Shown one piece after another: positions 44,601 through 52,673 of a stretch of 64,000 bases of DNA. A program made the translations under genes and the position numbers. This DNA comes from Mesorhizobium wenxiniae (GTDB lineage Bacteria; Pseudomonadota; Alphaproteobacteria; Rhizobiales; Rhizobiaceae): positions 620,001 through 684,000 of the forward strand of contig NZ_NPKH01000020.1 of NCBI RefSeq assembly GCF_002284535.1, written 5' to 3'. Every line of letters begins with the position of its first letter. The stretch's first letter is position 1. The notes beneath the pieces were generated by a model that saw only the letters and a program-made list of their open reading frames with translations, did not search any database and was not told the origin of the DNA.

Positions 44601-44837
44601 ATCCTAATGACGGCATTCGCCTTCATCCTGGGCGTGGTGCCGCTAGTGATCGCCAGCGGGCCTGGCGCGGAAATGCGCCAATCGCTCGGCACGGCCGTGT
44701 TCTCCGGCATGCTGGGCGTGACGTTGTTCGGCCTCTTCCTGACGCCGGTCTTCTACGTTGCTCTGCGCAGGACATTCCGGCGCAGGCGGCCTGAAGCCGG
44801 CCCGACCCTGGCTTCCGAGAGCGGCGCAGCCGAGTAG
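41655..44837 (+). CDS. RND multidrug efflux pump (AcrB/MexB type)
   Basis: A 1060-residue inner-membrane proton antiporter of the HAE1 family. FFVNRPIFAVVLSIVLVLVG starts helix 1. Helix 4 contains the proton-relay pair in GIVVDDAIVVVENIER. The porter domain carries GVEHMLYMSSYSSGEGSM and the C-half has IGLAAKNAILIVEFARQ. Length matches the family. It is co-translated with the adaptor. No TetR-type repressor is adjacent. Confidence 0.93.
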   Translation: MNFAHFFVNRPIFAVVLSIVLVLVGGIAYTQLPVAQYPEIAPPTIVVRASYPGADAETVAATVATPIEQEINGVEHMLYMSSYSSGEGSMSLTITFRPGTDLDAAQVLVQNRVSIAEARLPEEVRRLGITTAKSSPDLMMVIHMLSPDDTYDQLYVSNYARSRVRDVLLRLDGVGDVQIFGEREYSLRVWLDPEKLSAYGMTAGDVVQALRDQNVQVSGGSIGAPPIGDGSAFQYTVTTQGRFEDARDFRYVIVKSTKDGRLISLQDVARIELGARDYVTNSYLNNKAAVALGIFQRPGTNALASAEEIQETIAELSEDFPEGLAYEIIYNPTEFIAESINEVYVTIAEAILLVVIVIIVFLQSWRMAIVPIVAIPVSLIGTLAVLLAFGFSLNMLTLFGLVLAVGIVVDDAIVVVENIERNIRLGLAPRAAAHKTMDEVGNAVLAISLVLISVFVPAAFIPGISGQFYLQFAITIAVSTAISAFNSLTLSPALAGVLFKPHSEEHSNFFLARFGRALANGFNNGFDRMADGYAWLVHRLVGTTLALAAMLLLFAGLLYATYHMLQTVPRGFIPNMDQGYAIVVVQLPEGSSLARTDAVIQKASDIIRETPGVANAVAFAGFNGATFTNASNSGVIFAPFKSFEERLESGDTSDKIIGTLFGSLQGIQEAFIIALPPPPVRGIGNSGGFKMMLQERNSADMRPILALANEIAGKANQTPGLMGVFTTFSASSPQFFLAIDRDKARMLNVPIPNIFETLSINLGTAYVNDFNAFGRVYQVRAQADQAFRIDRDDILKLKVRSAAGDLVPLGTLVEIRDVTGPSLVQRYNMYVSVPLQGNAAPGVATGTALDLMEGIAAESLPQGTSFEWTELAFQERQTGNTAVFIFGLSVLFVFLALAALYESWITPFAIVLIVPLSVLAALLGVAFRGLDNNILVQIGLIVLIGLAAKNAILIVEFARQGEERGLDAVEAAVEACRLRLRPILMTAFAFILGVVPLVIASGPGAEMRQSLGTAVFSGMLGVTLFGLFLTPVFYVALRRTFRRRRPEAGPTLASESGAAE

Positions 44838-44996
44838 ACGCCGAGCCGATGAGGCGCCGAGCTACCCCAACTCGAACCCGAAAGGCCGCAGATCTGGTGT
44901 CTGGCGCTGCGCTCCCTCGCCTGCTTGCATCGGCGCTACCTCCTCGGCCGGTCGCCCAAGCGCATTGGAATTCGCCGGTCGTCTCCGCATGGCCGC

Positions 44997-45450
44997 CTAC
45001 GGCCGGGACAGCCGTTTCAATACGAGATGGACCGGCAAGTAGGCGACCAGGGGCAGGAGCACCATGTACAGGCCGAGATACAATGCATGGCGGCAAGATC
45101 TTCTGCGGCTCCGGACCAAGCCCGTGCACCCAGTTGATGTTCTCGTCGGGCCGGGTGAATCAGTAACTTGCAACCATTACCACCCAGGCGAGAGCGGTCT
45201 GCGCTTTGAACGCGCGGCGGTCGTAGCCTTGCCGGATCAGCATGAAAATAATGATGGCCGGCATGAACAAATGAAAGCCGGACAGCGCCCTCGCATATGC
45301 GGGCTCCCTTGGATCGAACATAAGGCAGCGAGCCCGGTCAGCTTGCCGCCGGTCACGAAGACGGCAAGAATTGCCATTGTGGAAATCGCCCCCAAAACGC
45401 CGCCAGGAACTGGTTCGACGGACGGCCGCTTGAGATATTTTTCCACTCGC
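44997..45450 (-). pseudogene. Small membrane protein, several frameshifts
   Basis: Successive frames spell one membrane protein: GAISTMAILAVFVTGGKLTG, then DPREPAYARALSGFHLFMPA with IIIFMLIRQGYDRRAFKAQT, then NINWVHGLGPEPQKILPP, then LYLGLYMVLLPLVAYLPVHL to a TAG at 44997-44999. I know this pattern from unnamed four-helix proteins of about 150-180 residues. At least three frame changes separate the pieces, so it is a true relic rather than one error. Confidence 0.65.
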
Positions 45451-45814
45451 TCCTTCGCGATTTGGCTTTTGGGAACGTTTCATCTCCACATCCTCCCTGT
45501 ATGCCCCGGCGTATGTCCCGGAAAAATTCGAGCCAAATCAGAATGATGCAAATCGGCCTTAAGCCGTTTGATTTAATGGTGGGCCCGGAGGATGGTTGGA
45601 AACCGTGAAAAATCAGACCCTTGACAATCAGTGGAACTGTCGGGTGTTCAAATCTTATCCAATGCTTTTCGATGTTTCTGTCCCACCGCATTTGCCGCGT
45701 GGTCGCTTGACGTGCTCCGGGAACGGCGTGACCTCGGAGAAGCGACCGTCACACCAGATCGCGTTGGCGACCGACGAGGCCTCCTGCTGCCAAAAGCTTC
45801 CTGGCCGTTTTCGC
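45451..45814. other. Intergenic, contains left copy of 19-bp repeat
   Basis: No gene is recognised. A minus-strand frame reading IWCDGRFSEVTPFPEHVKRP is protein-like but unassigned. The 19-bp repeat at 45577 is listed separately. Confidence 0.4.
45577..45595. repeat. 19-bp direct repeat, left copy (att-like)
   Basis: ATGGTGGGCCCGGAGGATG occurs here and again at 56117-56135 in the same orientation, bracketing the amino-sugar cassette. Its complement ends CCGGGCCCACCA, like the acceptor end of a tRNA with CCA, but no complete tRNA is present. No integrase gene lies between the copies. Confidence 0.6.
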
Positions 45815-46894
45815 CTACCCGAGCCTGGCGCCGGAGGCGGGGTCGAACAGCAGGGCTTTGTCGAGATCCAGTTCGAGGCCGAGGCTGCCGCCCTGCACCG
45901 CCATGCCCGCCGGCGTACGGATAACTGACGGATGACCCTGGATATTGAGCGTCACGATGTCCTCCGGCCCCGTCGGCTCGACGAGATCGACGGTCGCGGA
46001 CAGGGTCGGGCCGGCCTTGGCCGTTATCCGAATGTTCTCGGGGCGCAGCCCGAGGATCGCGGCGCCTGTGTGAACGGTCGCACCGGTGGCCATCGAAAGC
46101 GATAGGTCGATACCGGACGCAGGGATCGTGAAGCGCAGTCCGCCTTTGTGGCCGGACACCGCGCCTTGGATCAGCGTAATGGGCGGCGAACCAATGAAGC
46201 GAGCAACGAACAGATTGGCCGGATTGAAATAGATCTCGTGCGGCGAGCCTACCTGCTGCACGACGCCGTGGTTGAGGATGACGATCTTGGTCGCCAGCGT
46301 CATCGCCTCTATCTGGTCGTGGGTGACATAGACCATCGTGCGCCTGATCCGCTGATGGAGCCGCTTAATCTCGGCGCGCAGGTCGCCACGCAGGGCCGCA
46401 TCGAGATTAGACAGCGGCTCGTCGAACAGGAACAGTCTCGGATCGCGGACCAATGCGCGCCCGATGGCCACGCGCTGGCGCTGACCGCCGGAGAGTTCCC
46501 TCGGCCGCCGCTCCAGCAGCGCCTCTATCTTGAGGACGGCCGCCACGCGATCGACGCTGTCGGCGATGTCGTTCTGCGAGAGCCCACGCATCTTCAGTGG
46601 AAAGCCGATGTTCTCCCGCACCGACATGGTCGGATAGAGCGCGTAGGACTGGAAGACCATGGCAACGTCGCGCTCGCGCGCCGGGAGATCGGTGACGTCC
46701 TTGTCGCCGATGACTATCGAGCCGCCGTCGATCTCGTGGAGCCCGGCGATGGCATGCAGCAGCGTGGACTTGCCGCAGCCGGAAGGCCCGAGTAGCACGA
46801 CGAACGCGCCGTCCTCCACCTCGATCGAGATGTCGTCGAGAACGGTGACGGCGCCGTAGGACTTTTCGACGTTGCGTATCGAGAGCTGCGCCAT
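45815..46894 (-). CDS. Sugar ABC importer ATPase (UgpC/MalK type)
   Basis: A cytoplasmic ATPase of about 359 residues. Walker A GPSGCGKSTLL, signature LSGGQRQRVAIGRALVRDP, Walker B LFLFDEPLSNLDAALR and H-loop VTHDQIEAMTLATK are intact, and a C-terminal TOBE regulatory domain is present (ILGLRPENI). The ATG at 46894 gives the usual start MAQLSIRNVEKSYG. It is the last gene of the uptake operon, 11 bp after the permease. The substrate is probably an amino sugar or its glycoside, judging by neighbouring nanE and nanK. Confidence 0.9.
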   Translation of the reverse strand: MAQLSIRNVEKSYGAVTVLDDISIEVEDGAFVVLLGPSGCGKSTLLHAIAGLHEIDGGSIVIGDKDVTDLPARERDVAMVFQSYALYPTMSVRENIGFPLKMRGLSQNDIADSVDRVAAVLKIEALLERRPRELSGGQRQRVAIGRALVRDPRLFLFDEPLSNLDAALRGDLRAEIKRLHQRIRRTMVYVTHDQIEAMTLATKIVILNHGVVQQVGSPHEIYFNPANLFVARFIGSPPITLIQGAVSGHKGGLRFTIPASGIDLSLSMATGATVHTGAAILGLRPENIRITAKAGPTLSATVDLVEPTGPEDIVTLNIQGHPSVIRTPAGMAVQGGSLGLELDLDKALLFDPASGARLG

Positions 46895-46905
46895 GTAATC
46901 TCCAA

Positions 46906-47718
46906 TCAGCCCTTCACGCTGCCGAGCGTCATGCCGCGCACGATCTGGCCCTGGACGAGCATGCCGAGCACAAGCATCGGCAGCATGATGAGCGTAGCCG
47001 CCGCCGTCAGGGCGCCCCACTGGATGCCCTGAAAGGTAAGGAAGGAGGTGATGCTCACGGGCAGCGTCTGTGTGTTGCGGCCCGACAACGTCAGGGCGAC
47101 GAAGAACTCGTTCCAGGTGAACAGCACGCAGAGAATAAGCGTCGCCACCACGCCGCCGCGCGCCGCCGGCAGATAGATGCGCCAGAAGATGGAAAATTCC
47201 CTCGCGCCGTCGACGCGTGCCGCGTCACGTAGTTCGCGCGGAATGTCGTCGAAGAAGGTGATCAGCAGGGAGATGGCGAAAGGAACATTGATGAAGGCAT
47301 AGACGGCGATCAGCAGCCAGTGCTGGTTGAGCGCGCCGAGGCGCACTGCGAAATAGTAGACCGGAATGACGAAGACCAGCGCCGGCGCGATGCGCAGGCT
47401 CAGGATGAACTTCTCCTGGCCGCGCCGCTTCTCTGCGTCCTGCTGGGTGATTCCGTATGCCGCGATCGCGCCGATCGCGACGGCTAGTGCGCTGGCTGAA
47501 AGCGAGATCACGAAACTGTTGGCGAACGCTCGCAGGAAGGTCTTGTTCGCGAGAATCGTGCGGAAGTTGTCGAGGGTCGGCTCGAACAGCCACACCGGCG
47601 GGATGGCGAAGGCGTCGCCGGGCAGTTTGAACGATGTCGCGACGACCCAATAGAGCGGAAAGAGCACCGCGGCGAGAAGGACAACCAGTCCGACATAGAA
47701 GAAGAGACGCCGGATCAT
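46906..47718 (-). CDS. Sugar ABC importer permease (MalG type)
   Basis: An inner-membrane protein of about 270 residues with six predicted helices, the first FFYVGLVVLLAAVLFPLYWV. The EAA loop reads ELRDAARVDGAREFSIFWRI. It overlaps the other permease by 4 bp. The two form the membrane channel of a CUT1 carbohydrate importer with the binding protein and ATPase nearby. Confidence 0.9.
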   Translation of the reverse strand: MIRRLFFYVGLVVLLAAVLFPLYWVVATSFKLPGDAFAIPPVWLFEPTLDNFRTILANKTFLRAFANSFVISLSASALAVAIGAIAAYGITQQDAEKRRGQEKFILSLRIAPALVFVIPVYYFAVRLGALNQHWLLIAVYAFINVPFAISLLITFFDDIPRELRDAARVDGAREFSIFWRIYLPAARGGVVATLILCVLFTWNEFFVALTLSGRNTQTLPVSITSFLTFQGIQWGALTAAATLIMLPMLVLGMLVQGQIVRGMTLGSVKG

Positions 47719-48590
47719 GTGCGCTCGCCCTTCCTCGGGAACAGCACGCCGTACATGGCGAGCAGGGCCACGTTGGTGAAGATCGTAAGGATCAGGGCGA
47801 CGGTGATGGCGTAGGAAATCTCGAAATTGGTGAAGGCTACGACATAGCCGTAGAAGTTCAACGTCTCGGTCGAGAGCGCGGGACCTCCCCGCGTCATGAT
47901 GTAGAACAGGTCGAACGCCTTGATGCTGTCGATGGCGCGGATCAGAGCGACGATCGCGATCGCGCGGCGCAGCATCGGCAAAAGCACGTACCAGGTGACC
48001 TGCCATTCGCGCGCGCCGTCGACGCGCGCGGCATCGAGAGGATCGGAAGGCGCCGAATCGAGCGCGGCCATCGACAGGAGGATGACGAAAGGCGTCCACT
48101 GCCAGACATCGGCGATCAGCACCGAAAAGAGGGCGACCTGCGGGCTGCCCAGCCAGTCCATCGCACCGATGCCGAGGCGCGAAAGAAGGTAATTGGCCAT
48201 GCCCGACGCCGGATCGAAGATGAACCGCCATGTGAGACCGACGACGACCGGCGTCATGATGATCGGGACGAGGAGAAGCGTCCGAACGATCCGCTTGAGC
48301 GCGAAGTTCCTGTCGAGAAACAAGACGATCGCCAGTCCGAGGACAACCTCGATCGACGTTGCGAGCACAGTGAAGAGGACGGTCCGCCAAAGCGCCCAGA
48401 GTCCGCGCGGATCGGCAAAGAAACGGATGTAGTTGTCGAGACCGACGAAAGTGTCGCGCCCTGCCCGCATGAGCGACAGGTCCCGGAGCGATAGCCAGAC
48501 GACATAGAGGGTGAGCACCAGCGACGTGATGCTGAGCACCATCACGATCGGCTGATAGAACATCCGAGATGGATCGGTTCGCTTCACCAC
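47715..48590 (-). CDS. Sugar ABC importer permease (MalF type)
   Basis: A 291-residue inner-membrane protein. The first helix is IVMVLSITSLVLTLYVVW, and the EAA loop is DPLDAARVDGAREWQVTWYV. GLTWRFIFDPASGMANYLL is typical of CUT1 MalF-like permeases. It lies 73 bp after the binding-protein gene, a gap filled by a strong hairpin, and overlaps the next permease by 4 bp. Confidence 0.9.
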   Translation of the reverse strand: MVKRTDPSRMFYQPIVMVLSITSLVLTLYVVWLSLRDLSLMRAGRDTFVGLDNYIRFFADPRGLWALWRTVLFTVLATSIEVVLGLAIVLFLDRNFALKRIVRTLLLVPIIMTPVVVGLTWRFIFDPASGMANYLLSRLGIGAMDWLGSPQVALFSVLIADVWQWTPFVILLSMAALDSAPSDPLDAARVDGAREWQVTWYVLLPMLRRAIAIVALIRAIDSIKAFDLFYIMTRGGPALSTETLNFYGYVVAFTNFEISYAITVALILTIFTNVALLAMYGVLFPRKGERT

Positions 48591-48614
48591 GACAACCTGT
48601 TCCGGAATGAAAGG

Positions 48615-48650
48615 ACCCTGCCGCGCCCAGGGAGGTCGGCGCGGCAGGGT
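48615..48650 (-). promoter_or_regulatory. Strong hairpin between binding protein and permease
   Basis: A perfect 13-bp inverted repeat (ACCCTGCCGCGCC and its complement) with a 10-base loop lies in the 73 bp between the two genes. There is no T tract. Such hairpins commonly protect the binding-protein mRNA or partly terminate transcription, giving more binding protein than permease. Confidence 0.65.
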
Positions 48651-48663
48651 ATGATCGGCCGCC

Positions 48664-49959
48664 TTAGCGCCCGATCGCTGCGTTGTTGGCTTCGTCGGCT
48701 TCCTTCAGCGCATCCGCGGCCGATGCCGTGCCGGCGAGCGCCTTGGAAACGGCTATGCCGGTGTTGTTAATGACCTCGTTGGCCTGCTCAATCGTCGGCA
48801 GATACTGGGGGTTGCCTTGGTTGATCGCGGCAATCATCGCATCCTTAAAGGCGCCGTATCGCTTGCCGAAAGATTTACCGTTGAGCGCGGTGAGCGAGGT
48901 GACGCCCGAATTCGGATCGGTCTCCATCGACTTCACCTGCTGCTCCTTGGCCGTCGCCCAGGCGGCAAACAGAGTCGCTGCCTCCTGGTTCTGCGAGTCA
49001 GCGGTCACATAAAGGCTGTGCACGGCAAGCGACGAGGAGCCACCCTTGGGTGACGAGGACTTCATGGGCACAGGAACGTAGCCTATCTTGCCCACGACGC
49101 TGGAGGCCGCCGGATCCTCGTTGTAGGCGCCGTTGACCGTGGCATCGAGGGTTATCGCCGCCTTGCCTTGCTGGAACAGGAGACGGTTTTCTTCCCAGCC
49201 GAAATTGGCGACGCCAACGGGACCGTAGGAATTCAGGACGCGGGTGAAGGCCTCAAGCGCTGCCGTGCCTTCCGGCGTGGCGAGCGCCGACTTGCCGCTG
49301 TCGTCGAGGAACGAGCCGCCGAAGCCCCACAGATAGGCAGCCCAGACATAGACGCCCTGGATGCCCTGCTGGCCGCGCATGGTAATGCCGGCGATCTCCT
49401 TGTTGGTCTTATCGGAAATCGTCTTTGCGGCATTCTCGATGTCGTCGAACGTCTTCGGCTCGCTGAGGCCGTGCTGCTCGAACAGGTCCTTACGGTACAT
49501 AACGAAGGTGCTCTCACCGTATACCGGGAGCCCGTACACCTTGCCGTCTACGACATTGGTGTTGAAGTAGCCGGGGACGAAATCCGCCTTGTCGAACTGG
49601 TCGGTGTGCTTGGCGAGGTTCTGGTCCAGCGGCACGATGTAGCCATTCTTCAAGAAGCCCGGAATGTAGATGATGTTGTTCTGAACGACGTCGTAGCGGC
49701 CAGACTTGGAGGACAATTCCAGCAGCATCTTGGCCGTGATGTCCTGCTCCGGCACCACTTCCAGCGCGACGTCGATACCAGTAAGCGTCTTGAACTCCGG
49801 CAGCATCTTCTGGATGGCATCCGTGGTGGGATGGCCTTCCATCAGCACCGAGAGCTGCACCCCATCGAACGGCTTGTCCTGTGCCGTGGCCGGGGCAGAA
49901 AGGCCCGAAAGCATCGCCGCGGCCGCGGTCGTTGCAAGAAATTCGCGTCTGTTCAGCAT
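48664..49959 (-). CDS. Sugar-binding protein of the ABC importer
   Basis: A periplasmic solute-binding protein of 431 residues (family 1, MalE-like). The N-terminus MLNRREFLATTAAAAMLSGL is a Tat-like signal with cleavage near ATAQ. TGIDVALEVVPEQDITAKML and GLPVYGESTFVMYRKDLFEQ are typical of carbohydrate binders. It lies downstream of the Gfo/Idh gene on the same strand. The ligand is not identifiable from sequence; its partners suggest an acetylated amino sugar. Confidence 0.88.
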   Translation of the reverse strand: MLNRREFLATTAAAAMLSGLSAPATAQDKPFDGVQLSVLMEGHPTTDAIQKMLPEFKTLTGIDVALEVVPEQDITAKMLLELSSKSGRYDVVQNNIIYIPGFLKNGYIVPLDQNLAKHTDQFDKADFVPGYFNTNVVDGKVYGLPVYGESTFVMYRKDLFEQHGLSEPKTFDDIENAAKTISDKTNKEIAGITMRGQQGIQGVYVWAAYLWGFGGSFLDDSGKSALATPEGTAALEAFTRVLNSYGPVGVANFGWEENRLLFQQGKAAITLDATVNGAYNEDPAASSVVGKIGYVPVPMKSSSPKGGSSSLAVHSLYVTADSQNQEAATLFAAWATAKEQQVKSMETDPNSGVTSLTALNGKSFGKRYGAFKDAMIAAINQGNPQYLPTIEQANEVINNTGIAVSKALAGTASAADALKEADEANNAAIGR

Positions 49960-49988
49960 GTTGGTTCTCCCATTGTTGTGAGTGGCGT

Positions 49989-50996
49989 TCAGCCGAGGCG
50001 CACGACCTCACCGGTCTCTGCGGAACGGATCATTGCGAGCGTGAGCTCCAGCGAGCGGAGCGCATCTTCTCCCGATGCAACTGGGCGATCGGCTCCCTCC
50101 AACCATTCGAGGACGGCCAGGAGCTGCTGGCGAAGGTCGCCGCCGACACGACCGGCCAGTGTTGGCCAGTGCTGTGTGTCCATCTCCTGCGAACGGTCAT
50201 TGTCGGCGAAGTAGAGGCCGCTGTCGCCACACTGGACTTCGAACGAGCCTTCCGTGCCGATCAGTTCGAGGCGCGCATCGATCATGTGCCGCGCTCCGGA
50301 AGGCAGCGACCAGGCGCTTTCGAAGTTGACCACCGTGCCGTCCGAGAAACGGGCGATGGCGGCGATGCTGTCCTGGGTGCCGGTCGGTCCGAGCAAGCGG
50401 TCCGTCTGCTGCGCATAGACGGAAACCGGATGCTGACCGCGTAGCATCCACAGGACGAGATCGACGTCATGGACGGTGACATGCAGCGCCAAGGGAAGCT
50501 TGCCGGCATAGCGCTTCGGACCCTCGGTGCGTGCGCTGTTGCGGCGGGCGTAGAGATGAATTGGCGCGCCGATCCTCCCCTCATCGATCAGTTCCTTGGC
50601 GCGGGCGTAGCGAGGATCGAAGCGCAGAAGGTAGCCCACACCGAGCTTCACGCGGGCGTCGCGGGCCGCGGCGATGATGGCCTTGGCATCGTCCACGGTC
50701 GAGGCGATCGGCTTTTCGATGAAAAGGTTCACGCCCTTGGCGGCGACCGCTTCCGCCGGCGCGCGGTGGAGATTGTCGGGCGTGCAGATGCTGACCAGGT
50801 CCAACTTCTCGGCGGCGAGCAGCTCGTCGTGGCTGGCATAAACCTTGGCGTTGCCGCAGCGCGCCGCTACCGCCCTCGCGAGTTCGACATTCGGATCGAC
50901 GACCGCCGCCAGTTTGCAGTTCGGCGCGCTCGAGAAAATCGACGCGTGCATCGACCCCATGAATCCTGCACCGATGACGGCGACGCGACGGGTCAT
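49989..50996 (-). CDS. Gfo/Idh/MocA-family oxidoreductase
   Basis: An NAD(P)-dependent sugar oxidoreductase of about 335 residues. The Rossmann motif is VAVIGAGFMGSMHASIFSSA. Further motifs are VSICTPDNLHRAPAEAVAAK and the catalytic Lys region LFIEKPIAS. HVTVHDVDLVLWML supplies the later conserved His-Asp. The ATG at 50996 overlaps the nanE stop. In this cassette it might process a modified amino sugar before ManNAc is released; the substrate is unknown. Confidence 0.88.
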   Translation of the reverse strand: MTRRVAVIGAGFMGSMHASIFSSAPNCKLAAVVDPNVELARAVAARCGNAKVYASHDELLAAEKLDLVSICTPDNLHRAPAEAVAAKGVNLFIEKPIASTVDDAKAIIAAARDARVKLGVGYLLRFDPRYARAKELIDEGRIGAPIHLYARRNSARTEGPKRYAGKLPLALHVTVHDVDLVLWMLRGQHPVSVYAQQTDRLLGPTGTQDSIAAIARFSDGTVVNFESAWSLPSGARHMIDARLELIGTEGSFEVQCGDSGLYFADNDRSQEMDTQHWPTLAGRVGGDLRQQLLAVLEWLEGADRPVASGEDALRSLELTLAMIRSAETGEVVRLG

Positions 50997-51706
50997 GACG
51001 GGACCTTTCTCTGCGGGGTGGCCGCTTGTCGCCCAGCGATGGACCGGGCGAAGCGCTGCGTGATCAGCGTTGGGCGCGTGATCGCGCTGCCGACGACGAC
51101 GAAGCTGGCACCAAGGTCGAAACACTGCAGCGCTTCGTCGGTCGTCCAGATGCGACCCTCGGCGACAAAGGAGATACCGGCGCGGCCAAGTGCGCGCATC
51201 AGACCGAAGTCCGGACCCTCATCCGCAGGTGTATAGCTGGTGTAACCGGCCATGGTGGTGCTGACCAGGTCGGCGCCAGCCGTAACCGCGGCACGGGCTT
51301 CCTCGACCGTGCTGATGTCGGCCATCGACAGCGCGCCGGATTCGGCGATGGCTGCGACCATTTCAACGACGGATGCCGGCCGCGGCCGGGCCGTCCCATC
51401 GAACGCGATGATGTCGGCTCCCGCCCGGGCAATCGCCCGTGCATCCTCGATGGAGGGGGTGATGTAGATTTCGGTGTCGGCGCGCGCGGTCTTGACCAGG
51501 CCGATGACGGGGACTGCGACGCACGCTCTCACCGCTTCGACATTCGCCAGACCCTCCGTGCGGATGGCGCTCGCGCCCCCCTCGACCACGGCGGCGGCAA
51601 TCGCCGCGAGGTGTGTCGGCGCCGCCAGCGGCGTTCCGGCGTCAGCCTGGCATGAGACGACGAGCGTCCCGTAAAGGCTGTCAGGCAAAAGCTTTGTCAA
51701 CGTCAA
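50993..51706 (-). CDS. nanE: N-acetylmannosamine-6-phosphate 2-epimerase
   Basis: A TIM-barrel enzyme of 237 residues converting ManNAc-6-phosphate to GlcNAc-6-phosphate. GTLVVSCQADAGTPL, then VPVIGLVKTARADTEIYITP with the catalytic Lys, ADIIAFDGTARPRP, and LVSTTMAGYTSYT are classic NanE motifs. A TTGACA promoter lies just upstream. It overlaps the Gfo/Idh start by 4 bp, so the operon runs nanE, oxidoreductase and then the importer genes. Confidence 0.92.
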   Translation of the reverse strand: MTLTKLLPDSLYGTLVVSCQADAGTPLAAPTHLAAIAAAVVEGGASAIRTEGLANVEAVRACVAVPVIGLVKTARADTEIYITPSIEDARAIARAGADIIAFDGTARPRPASVVEMVAAIAESGALSMADISTVEEARAAVTAGADLVSTTMAGYTSYTPADEGPDFGLMRALGRAGISFVAEGRIWTTDEALQCFDLGASFVVVGSAITRPTLITQRFARSIAGRQAATPQRKVPS

Positions 51707-51744
51707 CGACCCGATTTCCGTCTGCCGTCATGTGGCGGAAACAA

Positions 51745-51773
51745 GTCGTATTGCTGGCGAAGTAATTTGTCAA
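51745..51773 (-). promoter_or_regulatory. Sigma-70 promoter before nanE
   Basis: On the minus strand TTGACA (51773-51768) is followed after exactly 17 bases by TACGAC (51750-51745), about 40 bp from the nanE start. The -35 is a perfect match; the -10 is moderate. TAATT and AATTA flank the -35 as a small palindrome. Confidence 0.55.
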
Positions 51774-51779
51774 TTAAAA

Positions 51780-52673
51780 TCAGATGATGAAATTTTTCTT
51801 CATCGCCAGATCGGCCACGCCGATCAGCCCCGCATCGGCGCCCGCACGGGCCTGCACGATCTGGCGTCGAAACGCGGCGGGCAGGCTGTCCGCGTGACGA
51901 AGCACACGATCCAAGACGCCGGACGCCAGCCCTACTCCACCGCCCAGCGCTATGCGGTCCAGATCCGTTGCGGCCACCAGGTTGGCGAAGGTCTCGGCGA
52001 GCGCGGCGGCCGCATCTTCGAGCATGACCTCTGCTTCGGCGTTCCCCGCTGCCGCCTCGGCGAAGACATCCTTTGCGGTAACAGTGCGGCCCACGCGCTC
52101 GCCGAAACGTGCCGCGATAGCGGTTCCGGATGCCACGGTTTCAAGGCACCCCCGGCGGCCGCAACCGCAAGGTGCGTCCGCTCCCGACACGCTCATGTGA
52201 CCGACGTGGCCGGCCAGCCCGGCTTGGCCGCTCTGTAGGCGGCCGGCGAGGACAAGCCCGCCCCCGATCCCAGTGGAGACGGTGACGAACATGAAGTTCC
52301 GGGAGCCCTGCCCCGCGCCGAACGCGTATTCGCCCCAGGCCGCCGCCTGCGCGTCGTTGACGACGAGCGGCCTCACCCCGATCGATGCTTGCAGCCGTGA
52401 CGCCAGTGGATAGCCGTTCTCGATCGGTAAGGTGCGCGGATTGAGCGCAGTTAGCGTGCCACCATCGGAAACGATACCGGTCGTCGCCACTGCCAATCGG
52501 CTTGGCCGAGCGCCCCTGACCTCGGCAGCTATGGCCTCGACCAGCGCGTCACCGCCTGAGCGGGGCGTCGGAATCTGACGCCGGTTTTCCAGCTTCGCGC
52601 CAGCAACCTCCGCGAAGGCGATCTTGGTGCCGCCGATATCGACTGCAAGAACCCTCTCAGAACGATCGGTCAC
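51780..52673 (-). CDS. nanK: ROK-family kinase, probable ManNAc kinase
   Basis: A sugar kinase of 297 residues. The phosphate-binding motif is VLAVDIGGTKIAFAEV, the ROK signature lies around TVSTGIGGGLVLAGRL, and the structural zinc site is HVGHMSVSGADAPCGCGRRG followed by CLET. With nanE next to it, phosphorylation of ManNAc is the natural call, although glucokinase or GlcNAc kinase activity cannot be ruled out. Its 5' end overlaps the RpiR gene by 17 bp. A palindrome sits at its 3' end, before the nanE promoter. Confidence 0.85.
   Translation of the reverse strand: MTDRSERVLAVDIGGTKIAFAEVAGAKLENRRQIPTPRSGGDALVEAIAAEVRGARPSRLAVATTGIVSDGGTLTALNPRTLPIENGYPLASRLQASIGVRPLVVNDAQAAAWGEYAFGAGQGSRNFMFVTVSTGIGGGLVLAGRLQSGQAGLAGHVGHMSVSGADAPCGCGRRGCLETVASGTAIAARFGERVGRTVTAKDVFAEAAAGNAEAEVMLEDAAAALAETFANLVAATDLDRIALGGGVGLASGVLDRVLRHADSLPAAFRRQIVQARAGADAGLIGVADLAMKKNFII
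51786..51804. promoter_or_regulatory. Candidate RpiR operator upstream of nanE
   Basis: GATGAAATTTTTCTTCATC is a palindrome with 6-bp arms, located at the 3' end of nanK and upstream of the nanE -35. Its core resembles the palindrome before the SIS gene at 54697, so both may bind the RpiR regulator. Confidence 0.4.

Noticed and set aside
45577..45595. A tRNA gene at the 19-bp repeat
   Set aside because: Only the last part of a tRNA-like 3' end is present; D-arm, anticodon arm and T-loop are absent at both copies.
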